A stretch of 64,000 nucleotides of DNA from assembly GCA_019163375.1 (NCBI GenBank), contig JAFLKK010000004.1, positions 496,001 through 560,000 of the forward strand. The letters are read 5' to 3'. Of the stretch, positions 50,845 through 59,465 are shown one piece after another. Positions within the stretch are counted from its first letter, which is position 1, and every line of letters starts with the position of its first letter. The DNA is from Paludibacter sp. (lineage in GTDB: Bacteria; Bacteroidota; Bacteroidia; Bacteroidales; Paludibacteraceae). The translations under genes were made by a program, and so were the position numbers. The notes below the pieces were generated by a model. The model saw nothing but the letters and a program-made list of their open reading frames with translations, was not told the origin of the DNA and did no database searches.

Positions 50845-51162
50845 CTATTTGAAGAACTCATAATCTCTTTCTACTTTGGCAATTCGGGTTTTAAATGACT
50901 TGTACAAAATGTCACGACCGGCTTTTTGGGCAATTACATGTTCTACATTTTCTTTCCATGCCTTTATCGACTCTAAGTCTTTCCAGTACGAAACGGTAAT
51001 TCCTATTTCATCGCGTGCCGATTCACATCCCAAATAACCTTCCTGTTGTGCGGCTAATTCAAGCATTCGGTTGGCCATTTCAGCATATCCGTTTTCGCCT
51101 TCCGTTCGATAAGAGGTAAATATCACCGCATAATAGGGTGTCTGTGGAGTTTTTGCAATCAT
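50845..51162 (-). CDS. Antibiotic-biosynthesis-monooxygenase (ABM) domain protein
   Basis: A 105-residue dimeric ferredoxin-like protein. ABM landmarks are YYAVIFTSYRTEGENGYAEM at the start, EGYLGCESARDEIGITVSYW in the middle and IKAWKENVEH near 75. Such proteins range from quinol oxygenases to heme-degrading enzymes; the specific role is unknown. I use ATG 51162 because the longer frame (from 51309) is only the antisense-free overlap with the CLC gene in another frame. It lies 22 bp after the CLC channel stop. Confidence 0.88.
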   Translation of the reverse strand: MIAKTPQTPYYAVIFTSYRTEGENGYAEMANRMLELAAQQEGYLGCESARDEIGITVSYWKDLESIKAWKENVEHVIAQKAGRDILYKSFKTRIAKVERDYEFFK

Positions 51163-51184
51163 TGCTCTAGATTTCTTATAGTTT

Positions 51185-52963
51185 CTACTCGTCAGAGAAA
51201 TGCACCAGCACATGTCGGTAGGAGGTAAATATCTTCGACTTGGATACATAGCCCACATAGCATTTGTTATCGTCCACAACAGGTAAATTCCACGCTCCGG
51301 TATCTTCAAAAATCTCCATTACTTTTTCCATCGATAAATTCTGATTCAGCGTGGCCGGTGGCGAAATCATCAGTTTCTGAACGGTGAATCGGTTGTATAA
51401 GTCGGGGCGGAACATGATATTGCGGACCTCATCCAGCAATACTACGCCTACCAACTTATTGGTGTCGGGATTTACCACCGGAAAGATATTCCGTTTTGAT
51501 AACGAAATAACCTTCACCAGTTCTCCTAAGGTCATTTTGGGCGCTAGTTGTGTGAGATCGGTCTCAATCACATTTTCCATTTTCAATAAGGTAAGTACTG
51601 CTCTGTCTTTGTGGTGAGTCAGCAATTCGCCCTTTTGAGCCAACCGCATGGCATACAAACTGTGTGGTTCAAACAGGATAATGGTGAGATATGACACTGT
51701 GGATACAATCATCAGGGTCATAAACAGATTATACCCTCCCGTCAGTTCGGCAATGAGAAAAATACCGGTAAGCGGTGCGTGCATTACACCGGACATAAGC
51801 CCCGACATGCCCGCTAGAGCAAAATTACCTTCGGGTATTGCCACTCCAAAGGTATTGAAAAGTCGTGCTACCACGAAGCCTGTCAGACAGCCGATAAAAA
51901 GCGAGGGTGCAAATATACCACCCACACCACCGGCACTCGTGGTGGCGGTTGCTGCTAATATTTTGAAGATAATTATTAAAACCAAATAGGTAACCAATAC
52001 CCATGGGCTATCACCTAAACCCAGAAAGAAGCTTCGGTCGAGAGCAGATGCAGAATGCCCGTTTAGCAAAGCCACTATCGTTTCGTATCCTTCGCCGTAA
52101 AGAGGGGGGAAGATAAAAATAAGAATGCTGAGCGTTATACCCCCAACGGCTATTTTTGAATAGGGTTTCTTTATAGCACGGAAAAACCGTTCGAGGCGGT
52201 TCATACCCCGGGTAAAATAGAGCGAAACAAGTCCGCAGACAATTCCCAGTAAAATCAAATAGGGTATGCGTTCAATAGCAAACGATTCGTAGGTGTTGAA
52301 CTCGAACATAGCCGCACTGCCCGAAAAGAAATACGCTAGCGAAGTGGCGGTGACCGAGGAAATTAAAAGTGGAACAATCGCCGTCAGCGTCATGTCGAGC
52401 ATGAGCACCTCGAGTGTGAAAACCAGTCCGGCTATCGGAGCCTTGAAAATGCCACCAATGGCGCCTGCAGCACCACATCCTACCAGCAACATAAGGGTTT
52501 TTTGATCCATCTTGAAGAATTTCCCTAGATTAGACCCAATGGCAGAACCGGTGAGTACAATAGGTGCTTCGGCTCCAACCGATCCACCAAAACCAATGGT
52601 GATAGAGCTTCCTACAAGTGATGTCCAGGTGTTGTGAAGTTTCAGGATACTTTTACGCTGCGAGATGGCGTAGAGAATCCGTGTAACACCATGACTAATA
52701 TCATCTTTTACAATTTTCCGGACAAATAAAGAGGTGATCAGAATACCAATGGCGGGGAATACTAAATACCAGTAATTTACATCGTTGCGGCTGAAATTTT
52801 CGGTAAGTAAACGCTGGATGAGATGGATAATTGATTTGAGCAAAAAAGCCGCGACAGCAGTGAAAATACCCACTATAAAGCTCAGTATTATTATAAATTG
52901 GCGCTGTTCAATATGTTTCTCGCGCCACGAAAGTAATCTGATATACCAACTTCTATTTTCCAT
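51185..52963 (-). CDS. CLC-type chloride channel/transporter with CBS pair
   Basis: A 592-residue membrane protein with about ten to twelve helices (roughly residues 20-430) and two C-terminal CBS domains (about 450-590). Anion filter signatures: GGSVGAEAPIVL (gating Glu in GAEAP) and GVGGIFAPSLFIG. The GAEAP glutamate suggests Cl-/H+ exchange. CBS domains usually bind adenine nucleotides. I chose ATG 52963 (MENRSWYIRL), which gives the standard N-terminus. Confidence 0.94.
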   Translation of the reverse strand: MENRSWYIRLLSWREKHIEQRQFIIILSFIVGIFTAVAAFLLKSIIHLIQRLLTENFSRNDVNYWYLVFPAIGILITSLFVRKIVKDDISHGVTRILYAISQRKSILKLHNTWTSLVGSSITIGFGGSVGAEAPIVLTGSAIGSNLGKFFKMDQKTLMLLVGCGAAGAIGGIFKAPIAGLVFTLEVLMLDMTLTAIVPLLISSVTATSLAYFFSGSAAMFEFNTYESFAIERIPYLILLGIVCGLVSLYFTRGMNRLERFFRAIKKPYSKIAVGGITLSILIFIFPPLYGEGYETIVALLNGHSASALDRSFFLGLGDSPWVLVTYLVLIIIFKILAATATTSAGGVGGIFAPSLFIGCLTGFVVARLFNTFGVAIPEGNFALAGMSGLMSGVMHAPLTGIFLIAELTGGYNLFMTLMIVSTVSYLTIILFEPHSLYAMRLAQKGELLTHHKDRAVLTLLKMENVIETDLTQLAPKMTLGELVKVISLSKRNIFPVVNPDTNKLVGVVLLDEVRNIMFRPDLYNRFTVQKLMISPPATLNQNLSMEKVMEIFEDTGAWNLPVVDDNKCYVGYVSKSKIFTSYRHVLVHFSDE

Positions 52964-53031
52964 ATCTATAAAAAAACTATATACGAAGATACGCAAAAGA
53001 TTTTGATTGTAGTGTCATCTTTTAAAGTTTG

Positions 53032-54435
53032 TCAGATCCCCTTACCTCTCAGGATGGTTTCGAAAGTATAGATCAGAATCTTGATGTCGTTGAATATAGA
53101 CATATTTTCAAGGTAAATAATGTCGTAATTCAGTCGTTCTATCATTTTATCAATCGTATCGGTATATCCTATTTTTATAGGGCCCCATGACGTCAAGCCC
53201 GGACGTATTTTATACAGCAGGCAGTAATAGGGTGCTTCGGCGATGATCTGATTGATGTAAAATTTTCGCTCCGGGCGCGGTCCCACCAGGCTCATGTCGC
53301 CTTTGAGTATATTCCAGAACTGCGGTATCTCATCTATTCTGTATTTTCTGAAAAGCTTTCCAACTTCTGTAATTCGCTCATCCTCTTCACTGCTCAGTTG
53401 CGGAACTTTGCCTTCGGAATCAATCTGCATTGTTCTTAGCTTAATAATATTGAAAGGTCGTCCAAACCTGCCGATGCGCTCTTGCCTGTAAAAAACAGGG
53501 CCTTTGGAATCTCTTTTGATGCGAACCATAAAGTAAAGCAGAAAAGGGGATGATAGCAGAAGTGCCAGTATCGAAATGATAATGTCGAGAAACCGTTTTA
53601 CGCATGCCTGCCAGTCGGACAACGATAACTGGGTGATGCTTACCAGTGGGATAGTTCCCATGTGCGATATCTTCGCGCTACCGGTCAAGATTTCATACAG
53701 TCGTGGTGTAAATTGAATGTCGATATCGAATTGATACAGCAGGTTGATGATGTTGAACAATTGCTTTTCGTCTGCCTTCTCGTCCAGCGACACAATTGCT
53801 TCCTGAATGTTGTATTTTTTGATGATGTTTGCTATTTGCGACATGTCACCAAGTACTTTTTCCGATGAGTCGATTTGCTGTTTGTTGGTAGATATAAACC
53901 CGGTAAAGGTGTTGTAGTGAGCATGCTCGGTTATGTCGTCGGCAATTTTGCGAGCTAAATCGTTTGTTCCGATGACCAGGGTGTTTATTGTCCATATTTT
54001 TGTGGCGAAGTAGCGATTTACCTGCGAAAATACAAGTGAACGAAAGAAAAAAGTAAACCCAAAAAGCAAACCGAATAAGACCAACATGGAGGAATAAAAA
54101 TATTCATAGGATACAATGCCATGGGGTAGCATAAGTCCAAGGAACACCGAGTTGGAGATGAATAAAGCCGAAACAAAGGTGTTTGTAAAAACATTTATCC
54201 GGGAGTTCTTTGTCGGATTTCGGTAAAAGCCGGTGAGATAATGGATAAATGAACAGTAAAATGGAAAAAGTAATATGCTGGTAAGATAATCGAAGGTAGG
54301 AATAACGATACTCAGGTTCTCGAAAACAGGAATGTTGTTTATTGCTTTGCGAAAAACAACAAACAACACCCATACGATGAGAGATGCGAATATATCAAAG
54401 CTAAAATACTTCAGCGAAAGATTACTTTTGTCCAT
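53032..54435 (-). CDS. Undecaprenyl-phosphate sugar phosphotransferase (WcaJ type)
   Basis: A 467-residue polyprenol phosphate hexose-1-phosphate transferase that starts polysaccharide repeat-unit synthesis on the lipid carrier. N-terminal four to five membrane segments (about 10-150), then a CoA-binding-like middle domain (170-260), another membrane segment near 280-300 (DIIISILALLLSSPFLLYF), and the catalytic C-terminal domain: GPVFYRQERIGRFGRPF, IIKLRTM and GDMSLVGPRPE. The gene starts 8 bp after tsaC stop and belongs to its transcript. Confidence 0.92.
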   Translation of the reverse strand: MDKSNLSLKYFSFDIFASLIVWVLFVVFRKAINNIPVFENLSIVIPTFDYLTSILLFPFYCSFIHYLTGFYRNPTKNSRINVFTNTFVSALFISNSVFLGLMLPHGIVSYEYFYSSMLVLFGLLFGFTFFFRSLVFSQVNRYFATKIWTINTLVIGTNDLARKIADDITEHAHYNTFTGFISTNKQQIDSSEKVLGDMSQIANIIKKYNIQEAIVSLDEKADEKQLFNIINLLYQFDIDIQFTPRLYEILTGSAKISHMGTIPLVSITQLSLSDWQACVKRFLDIIISILALLLSSPFLLYFMVRIKRDSKGPVFYRQERIGRFGRPFNIIKLRTMQIDSEGKVPQLSSEEDERITEVGKLFRKYRIDEIPQFWNILKGDMSLVGPRPERKFYINQIIAEAPYYCLLYKIRPGLTSWGPIKIGYTDTIDKMIERLNYDIIYLENMSIFNDIKILIYTFETILRGKGI

Positions 54436-54443
54436 TTTGAATA

Positions 54444-55007
54444 TTATTCTCTTATCATTTGAAAAAGACCGCCTTTCCCAAGTTTGATGATAGAAGATGG
54501 TTTTGGTTTCGAGCGTTCGTCTTGTCGGTAATTAACCACATAGTCTACCGCCGACTTAATCTCCTCGCTTATTTCGCTAAAGTTTGCCGGTGTTTTTTCA
54601 CCGCTTACGTTGGCTGAGGTAGAAACGATTGGTTTGCGAAATTGTGTACACAGGTTTCGCGAAAATGGCTCGCTCGTTACTCTGATGCCTACCGATTTAT
54701 CTTCAGCAATCAGATTTTTTGCCAGATTTCTGGCGCCGGGGTAAATAATTGTCAGCGGCTTTTCGGTAAACTCAATCAAGTCCCACGCCAACTCAGGCAC
54801 TTCTTCAATGTACGACTGGATTTTTGCGCCATTATCCACCAATACCAACATCGCCTTGGCATCAGCACGTTTTTTTATTTCGAAAATGCGTTTCACAGCA
54901 TCCTCGTTAGTCGCATCGCATCCAAGTCCCCAAACGGTATCGGTTGGATAAAGAATTACACCTCCGTTGCGAAGCACTTCCAATGATTTTTTTATTTCTT
55001 CTTGCAT
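54444..55007 (-). CDS. tsaC: Threonylcarbamoyl-AMP synthase
   Basis: A 187-residue Sua5/YciO/YrdC-family enzyme that makes threonylcarbamoyl-adenylate for t6A37 of tRNA. Family motifs: GGVILYPTDTVWGLGCDA near 15-32, IKKRADAKAML, and ISTSANVSGEKTPANF-like ending VSTSANVSGEK. Length is that of the short TsaC type without the Sua5 extension. A promoter with -7 TAACTTTG lies at 55096-55103, leaving a leader of about 85 bases that carries a 14-bp hairpin. Confidence 0.9.
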   Translation of the reverse strand: MQEEIKKSLEVLRNGGVILYPTDTVWGLGCDATNEDAVKRIFEIKKRADAKAMLVLVDNGAKIQSYIEEVPELAWDLIEFTEKPLTIIYPGARNLAKNLIAEDKSVGIRVTSEPFSRNLCTQFRKPIVSTSANVSGEKTPANFSEISEEIKSAVDYVVNYRQDERSKPKPSSIIKLGKGGLFQMIRE

Positions 55008-55038
55008 AAATTCTCTAAAACATTATTATAATCAAGAA

Positions 55039-55072
55039 TTTTCGTTTTTATTAAACTGAATAAAAACGAAAA
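55039..55072. promoter_or_regulatory. Leader hairpin of the tsaC operon
   Basis: Perfect 14-bp stem TTTTCGTTTTTATT (55039-55052) / AATAAAAACGAAAA (55059-55072), loop of 6. AT-rich and about 30 bases upstream of the tsaC start, inside the predicted transcript. It may be a repeat or a leader element; function is unclear. Confidence 0.5.
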
Positions 55073-55095
55073 TTATCCTTTATTTTTACTTCCCG

Positions 55096-55103
55096 CAAAG
55101 TTA
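55096..55103 (-). promoter_or_regulatory. Promoter -7 element of the tsaC operon
   Basis: TAACTTTG on the minus strand, matching TAnnTTTG, about 89 bases before the tsaC ATG. The remainder of 55104-55328 holds no gene; it must include the recJ promoter (weak TACCTTTA near 55204). Confidence 0.55.
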
Positions 55104-55328
55104 GCGAAATTTCCTGTTTAAACTGCTTCTTTGCAGCTTGCAAGCCATTTTGTTTTAGTTGAAATATCGAAAAGGCTATTTTGTGAGTTCGAAAACTTTT
55201 CTTTACCTTTACATCACTGAAACACTAAATTGCACCGAATAGTTGATGTTTATATTGAGGTCTGAATTACAGCAATTTGTTTCTTTGAGGTCGCACTGCC
55301 TCTCCCGAAGTAGAAAAAATATAACATA

Positions 55329-57053
55329 ATGATAAACACCTGGATTTACAGAACACTTACCAAACAACAAATTGAGATACAAAAAAAACTAGCCAATGAA
55401 TTAAGTATAAGTCCCATACTTGCACAGTTATTAGTACAACGCGACATTTTTACATTTGAGGATGCGCGTAGTTTTTTTCGTCCCGATTTGTCCGACTTAC
55501 ACGACCCGTTTTTAATGGCCGATATGCAAAATGCAGTTGATAGACTGACTATTGCAATGCAAAAAAACGAGAAAATTCTCGTCTATGGCGATTATGATGT
55601 AGATGGAACAACTTCGGTTTCATTGGTTTATAAATTTCTCAAACGCTTTTATTCCAATATCGAATTTTATATTCCCGATCGTTACACCGAAGGCTATGGC
55701 ATTTCTGTGCAGGGAATTGACTTTGCTGCAGCCAATGATTTTAAGCTGATTATTGCGCTCGATTGCGGTATTAAAGCCATCGAGAAAGTGAAATATGCGT
55801 CGGAAAAGGGCGTTGATTTTATTATTTGCGACCACCATACCCCCGATGCTACTTTGCCACCGGCAGTGGCAGTGCTTGACCCGAAAAGAGATGATTGCAA
55901 TTATCCGTACAAACATCTGTCGGGCTGCGGCGTTGGCTTTAAATTAATGCAGGCCTTTGCCATAACCAACAATATTGATTTTGTTGAGCTAACTCCTTTG
56001 CTCGATTTACTTGCTTTGAGCATTGCATCCGATATTGTTCCTATTACCGGTGAAAATCGAATTCTTGCTTTTTTCGGACTGAAACAAATCAACTCGAATC
56101 CGAGCGTTGGGCTCAAGGGTATTTTGGATGTTTGCGGCTTGGGCGACAGGGAAATCACCATTAGTGATATTGTATTCAAAATCGGTCCGCGTATCAATGC
56201 TTCGGGCCGAATGAAGCAAGCATCGGAAGTGGTAGAATTGCTCGTTTCGGGCGATCATACTTTTGCGAAGGAAAAGAGTGATACAATTAATGATTACAAC
56301 AACGACAGAAAAGATTTAGATAAATATATCACCGATGAAGCGATTGCACTAATAGGTTCTGACGACCGCTATAAAGCCCGTAAATCGATAGTGGTGCACA
56401 AAGCCGACTGGCATAAGGGTGTGATTGGAATTGTGGCTTCGCGGCTCACAGAGGAGTTCTATAAGCCTACCATCGTGTTGGCCAATTCCAATGGATTAGC
56501 ATCCGGTTCGGCTCGCTCTGTTCCGGGATTTGATATTTACAAAGCGATTGATTCTTGTCGCGATTTGCTCGAAACCTTTGGTGGACACATGTACGCCGCA
56601 GGTTTGTCGATGAAAGAAGAGAATATCCTTTTATTTACCGAGCGTTTTGAGAAATATGTGTCGGAGAATATCCTTGAAAATCAGACGTATCCGCAAATCG
56701 ACATTGATGCTGTATTGCAGTTTAATGATATAACGCCTAAGTTTTTCAGGGTGTTGAAGCAGTTTGCTCCCTTTGGCCCGGGCAATATGAAACCGATATT
56801 TGCATCAAAGAAAGTGCTTGACTTTGGTACCAGCCGTTTGGTAGGGAAGGAGCAGGAGCATTTGAAACTGGAGCTTATTGATACCAGCTCGGAAAATGTA
56901 ATGAATGGCATCGCTTTCAGAATGCACGAATACAATGCTCACCTCAAAGCACTGAATCCATTGGATATTTGTTATACACTGGAGGAGAATAATTTTAATG
57001 GAAATACCACTATTCAGTTAATGATTAGAGATATAAAAATAGATCAGGTCTAA
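55329..57053 (+). CDS. recJ: Single-stranded-DNA exonuclease RecJ
   Basis: A 574-residue DHH-family 5'-3' exonuclease acting in recombination and mismatch repair. Motif I DYDVD (88-92), ALDCGIKA (near 144-151), DHH (168-170), then SGCGVGFKLMQ (from about 199) and the DHHA1 end GGHMYAAGLSM near 415. The C-terminal OB-like domain closes the protein. All metal ligands are intact. It stands alone, convergent with serA across a symmetrical terminator. Confidence 0.95.
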   Translation: MINTWIYRTLTKQQIEIQKKLANELSISPILAQLLVQRDIFTFEDARSFFRPDLSDLHDPFLMADMQNAVDRLTIAMQKNEKILVYGDYDVDGTTSVSLVYKFLKRFYSNIEFYIPDRYTEGYGISVQGIDFAAANDFKLIIALDCGIKAIEKVKYASEKGVDFIICDHHTPDATLPPAVAVLDPKRDDCNYPYKHLSGCGVGFKLMQAFAITNNIDFVELTPLLDLLALSIASDIVPITGENRILAFFGLKQINSNPSVGLKGILDVCGLGDREITISDIVFKIGPRINASGRMKQASEVVELLVSGDHTFAKEKSDTINDYNNDRKDLDKYITDEAIALIGSDDRYKARKSIVVHKADWHKGVIGIVASRLTEEFYKPTIVLANSNGLASGSARSVPGFDIYKAIDSCRDLLETFGGHMYAAGLSMKEENILLFTERFEKYVSENILENQTYPQIDIDAVLQFNDITPKFFRVLKQFAPFGPGNMKPIFASKKVLDFGTSRLVGKEQEHLKLELIDTSSENVMNGIAFRMHEYNAHLKALNPLDICYTLEENNFNGNTTIQLMIRDIKIDQV

Positions 57054-57082
57054 TCGGCTGTGCAATTTCAACGAAAAAAAGA

Positions 57083-57113
57083 AAGCGCCTCAAAACATTG
57101 TTTTGAGGCGCTT
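57083..57113. terminator. Bidirectional terminator between recJ and serA
   Basis: Stem AAGCGCCTCAAAAC (57083-57096) / GTTTTGAGGCGCTT (57100-57113), 14 bp perfect, loop of 3; A-rich on the left gives a T run on the minus strand. It serves both convergent genes. Confidence 0.87.
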
Positions 57114-57136
57114 CGCATATAATTATATCTGTTCGA

Positions 57137-58057
57137 TTATCTGTTTACTTTAAAACAATCGTTACCGTTTTTGATAAAATCAGCAATTTGTTTGGCAGCA
57201 GCAATACCTGCATTGATATTCGCTTCCGAAGTTTGAGCACCCATTTTTTTAGGGGTGGTGAAATAACGATCAGCAAATTTTTCTTTCATTTCAGCATCGT
57301 TGCCCGGTACAATATCGGTAACGTACTTGAACGTTGGATTAGCAGTCATAAACTCTACCAATTCGGCTTCATGAATCACCTCTTTGCGGGCTGTGTTTAC
57401 CACAACTCCACCTTTAGGCATTTTGCCAAGCAAAGCAGCGTTAATTGATTGTTTTGTTTCTGCAGTGGCAGGGATATGAACCGATACGATGTCGCAGGTT
57501 GCATATAACTCCTCAACCGAGCACAATGGTTGTACGCCATCCGCTTTGATATCTTCTGCACGGCAATAGGCATCGAATGCGAACAATTCCATTCCAAAAC
57601 CTTTAGCGATACGGGCTACATTACGACCTACGTTGCCGTAAGCATGAATACCCAGCTTTTTGCCTTTAAGTTCGGTTCCTGAAGTTCCGTTGTAGAAGTT
57701 CCGAACGGTAAAAATAAGCAATCCCATTACCAATTCGGCAACTGCATTTGCATTTTGTCCCGGTGTGTTCATAACGCAAACTCCTGCGGCTGTAGCAGCA
57801 TCTAAGTCCACATTATCGTAACCTGCACCTGCACGTACTACTATTTTTAATTGTTTAGCTGCGGCGATTACTTCCGCATCGATGATGTCGCTGCGAATAA
57901 TTATAGCATCAGCATCCACAACTGCATCCAACAATTGTTGTTTTTCGGTATATTTTTCAAGCAAAGCTAATTCAAAACCAGCCGCTTCAACTTCCTTGCG
58001 GATTCCGTCAACAGCCACTTTGGCAAACGGTTTGTCGGTAGCAATAAGTACTTTCAT
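57137..58057 (-). CDS. serA: D-3-phosphoglycerate dehydrogenase (short form)
   Basis: A 306-residue D-2-hydroxyacid dehydrogenase, first step of serine synthesis. NAD loop GKKLGIHAYGNVGRNVA near 139-155; substrate Arg in VVNTARKEV region and catalytic His in the C-terminal FTTPKKMGAQTSEA segment (the usual His is not obvious here, Gln-Thr is in its place). No ACT regulatory domain, so the short type. ATG 58057 (MKVLIATDKP) gives the family start. serC lies 71 bp upstream on the same strand, forming a serine operon. Confidence 0.92.
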   Translation of the reverse strand: MKVLIATDKPFAKVAVDGIRKEVEAAGFELALLEKYTEKQQLLDAVVDADAIIIRSDIIDAEVIAAAKQLKIVVRAGAGYDNVDLDAATAAGVCVMNTPGQNANAVAELVMGLLIFTVRNFYNGTSGTELKGKKLGIHAYGNVGRNVARIAKGFGMELFAFDAYCRAEDIKADGVQPLCSVEELYATCDIVSVHIPATAETKQSINAALLGKMPKGGVVVNTARKEVIHEAELVEFMTANPTFKYVTDIVPGNDAEMKEKFADRYFTTPKKMGAQTSEANINAGIAAAKQIADFIKNGNDCFKVNR

Positions 58058-58077
58058 ATTTTTGGGGTCTAAAATCA

Positions 58078-58116
58078 AAAGGTCAAAGGTCGAAAGTCTT
58101 ATGACCTTTGACCTTT
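58078..58116. repeat. Inverted repeat between serC and serA
   Basis: AAAGGTCAAAGGTC (58078-58091) faces GACCTTTGACCTTT (58103-58116), perfect 14-bp arms with an 11-base loop. It lies in the 71-bp spacer of the operon, each arm itself being a tandem of aaaggtc. Confidence 0.75.
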
Positions 58117-58128
58117 GTCCTTCGACAG

Positions 58129-59199
58129 TTATTTTTGAAGTTTTTCGAATTCAGTCATGCAGTCAACCAAAGCTTGTACGCTTTCAATTGGCATTGCATT
58201 GTAAATAGAAGCACGGAAACCACCTACTGAACGGTGTCCTTTGATTCCGTCCATACCGGCAGCTACTGCAAATTTCAAGAAATCAGCTTCCAATGCCTGA
58301 TATTCAGGCTTCATAACAAAACATACATTCATGCGTGAACGGTCTTCTTTTGCAGCTGTTCCAACAAAAATGCGGCTATTATCAATGGCATTGTAAAGTA
58401 ATTCTGCTTTGGCAATGTTTTTCTTTTCCATTTCTACTAATCCACCGTTAGCTTTCAACAAACGCAAGGTTTGTAATGCGCTGTAGATAGGTAAAACCGG
58501 AGGAGTATTAAACATAGAGCCATCGGCAATATGCGTTTTATAATTAAGCATGGTAGGAATATAGCGAGATACTTTACCAAGCAATTCGTCTTTTACGATT
58601 ACAAAAGTCAAACCTGCAGGAGCAAGGTTCTTTTGTGCACCACCGTAAATCAACGCGTATTTTGATACATCCATTGGACGAGAGAAAATATCAGATGACA
58701 TATCAGCAATTAATGGCACCGGAGAATCGATATCTTTCAATAATTCGGTTCCGTAGATGGTGTTATTCGTTGTGATGTGGAAATAGTCAGCATCAGTAGG
58801 GATTACAAAATCTTTAGGGATGAATGTGTAATTTGCCTCTTTTGAAGAAGCTACTTCCACAACTTCGCCAAATCCTTTTGCTTCTTTCATTGCTTTAGCT
58901 GCCCAAACACCTGTGTTCAGGTAAGCTGCTTTCTTTTCAAAAAAGTTGAAAGGTACCATACAAAATTGCAAGCTAGCTCCACCGCCTAAGAAAAGTACAG
59001 AATAACCTTCAGGAATGTTTAGAAGTTCTTTGAAAAGTGCTACCGCTTCGTCCATAACCGCTTCAAATCCCTTCGAACGGTGACTGATTTCCAAAACAGA
59101 AAGTCCGGTACCATTAAAGTCTAAAACACCCTCGGCTGTTTTTTCAATTACTTCACGAGGTAAAATTGATGGTCCTGCACTAAAATTATGCTTTTTCAT
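58129..59199 (-). CDS. serC: Phosphoserine aminotransferase
   Basis: A 356-residue PLP enzyme that converts 3-phosphohydroxypyruvate to phosphoserine. Start at 59199 gives [17 protein letters not shown] lysine lies in [20 protein letters not shown] near 190-205; the C-terminal [20 protein letters not shown] is conserved. Promoter -7 TACTTTTG lies on the minus strand at 59251-59258. With serA it makes the first two steps of serine synthesis; serB is not in the window. Confidence 0.95.
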   Translation of the reverse strand: MKKHNFSAGPSILPREVIEKTAEGVLDFNGTGLSVLEISHRSKGFEAVMDEAVALFKELLNIPEGYSVLFLGGGASLQFCMVPFNFFEKKAAYLNTGVWAAKAMKEAKGFGEVVEVASSKEANYTFIPKDFVIPTDADYFHITTNNTIYGTELLKDIDSPVPLIADMSSDIFSRPMDVSKYALIYGGAQKNLAPAGLTFVIVKDELLGKVSRYIPTMLNYKTHIADGSMFNTPPVLPIYSALQTLRLLKANGGLVEMEKKNIAKAELLYNAIDNSRIFVGTAAKEDRSRMNVCFVMKPEYQALEADFLKFAVAAGMDGIKGHRSVGGFRASIYNAMPIESVQALVDCMTEFEKLQK

Positions 59200-59250
59200 A
59201 CTATATTCTTTTATATTGTTTGATAGTTTTATCTTTTTTGAATTGAAGCG

Positions 59251-59258
59251 CAAAAGTA
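59251..59258 (-). promoter_or_regulatory. Promoter -7 element of the serC-serA operon
   Basis: TACTTTTG on the minus strand, 52 bases before the serC ATG. A possible -33 TTTG is slightly too far. Confidence 0.55.
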
Positions 59259-59465
59259 CTATTTTTTTCGCTTTAAACCACCAAAAAATGCGTTTTTATT
59301 ACTTTTCAATTCGAAAAGTTTATAGTCATACACTACGGAATGTAAAAATGTATTTTTATACAAAACATTGTGCGCAGTTTATTTGAGAGTGTGCATAAAA
59401 ACGGAGTGATTTAACGACATGTGCTTGGGTTTATTGTTTCCATAGAATATAGTTTATTCGCACAG

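Noticed and set aside
51163-51309. Upstream extension of the ABM-domain gene
   Set aside because: These codons overlap the 3' end of the CLC channel gene in another frame and lack ABM similarity; ATG 51162 fits the family.
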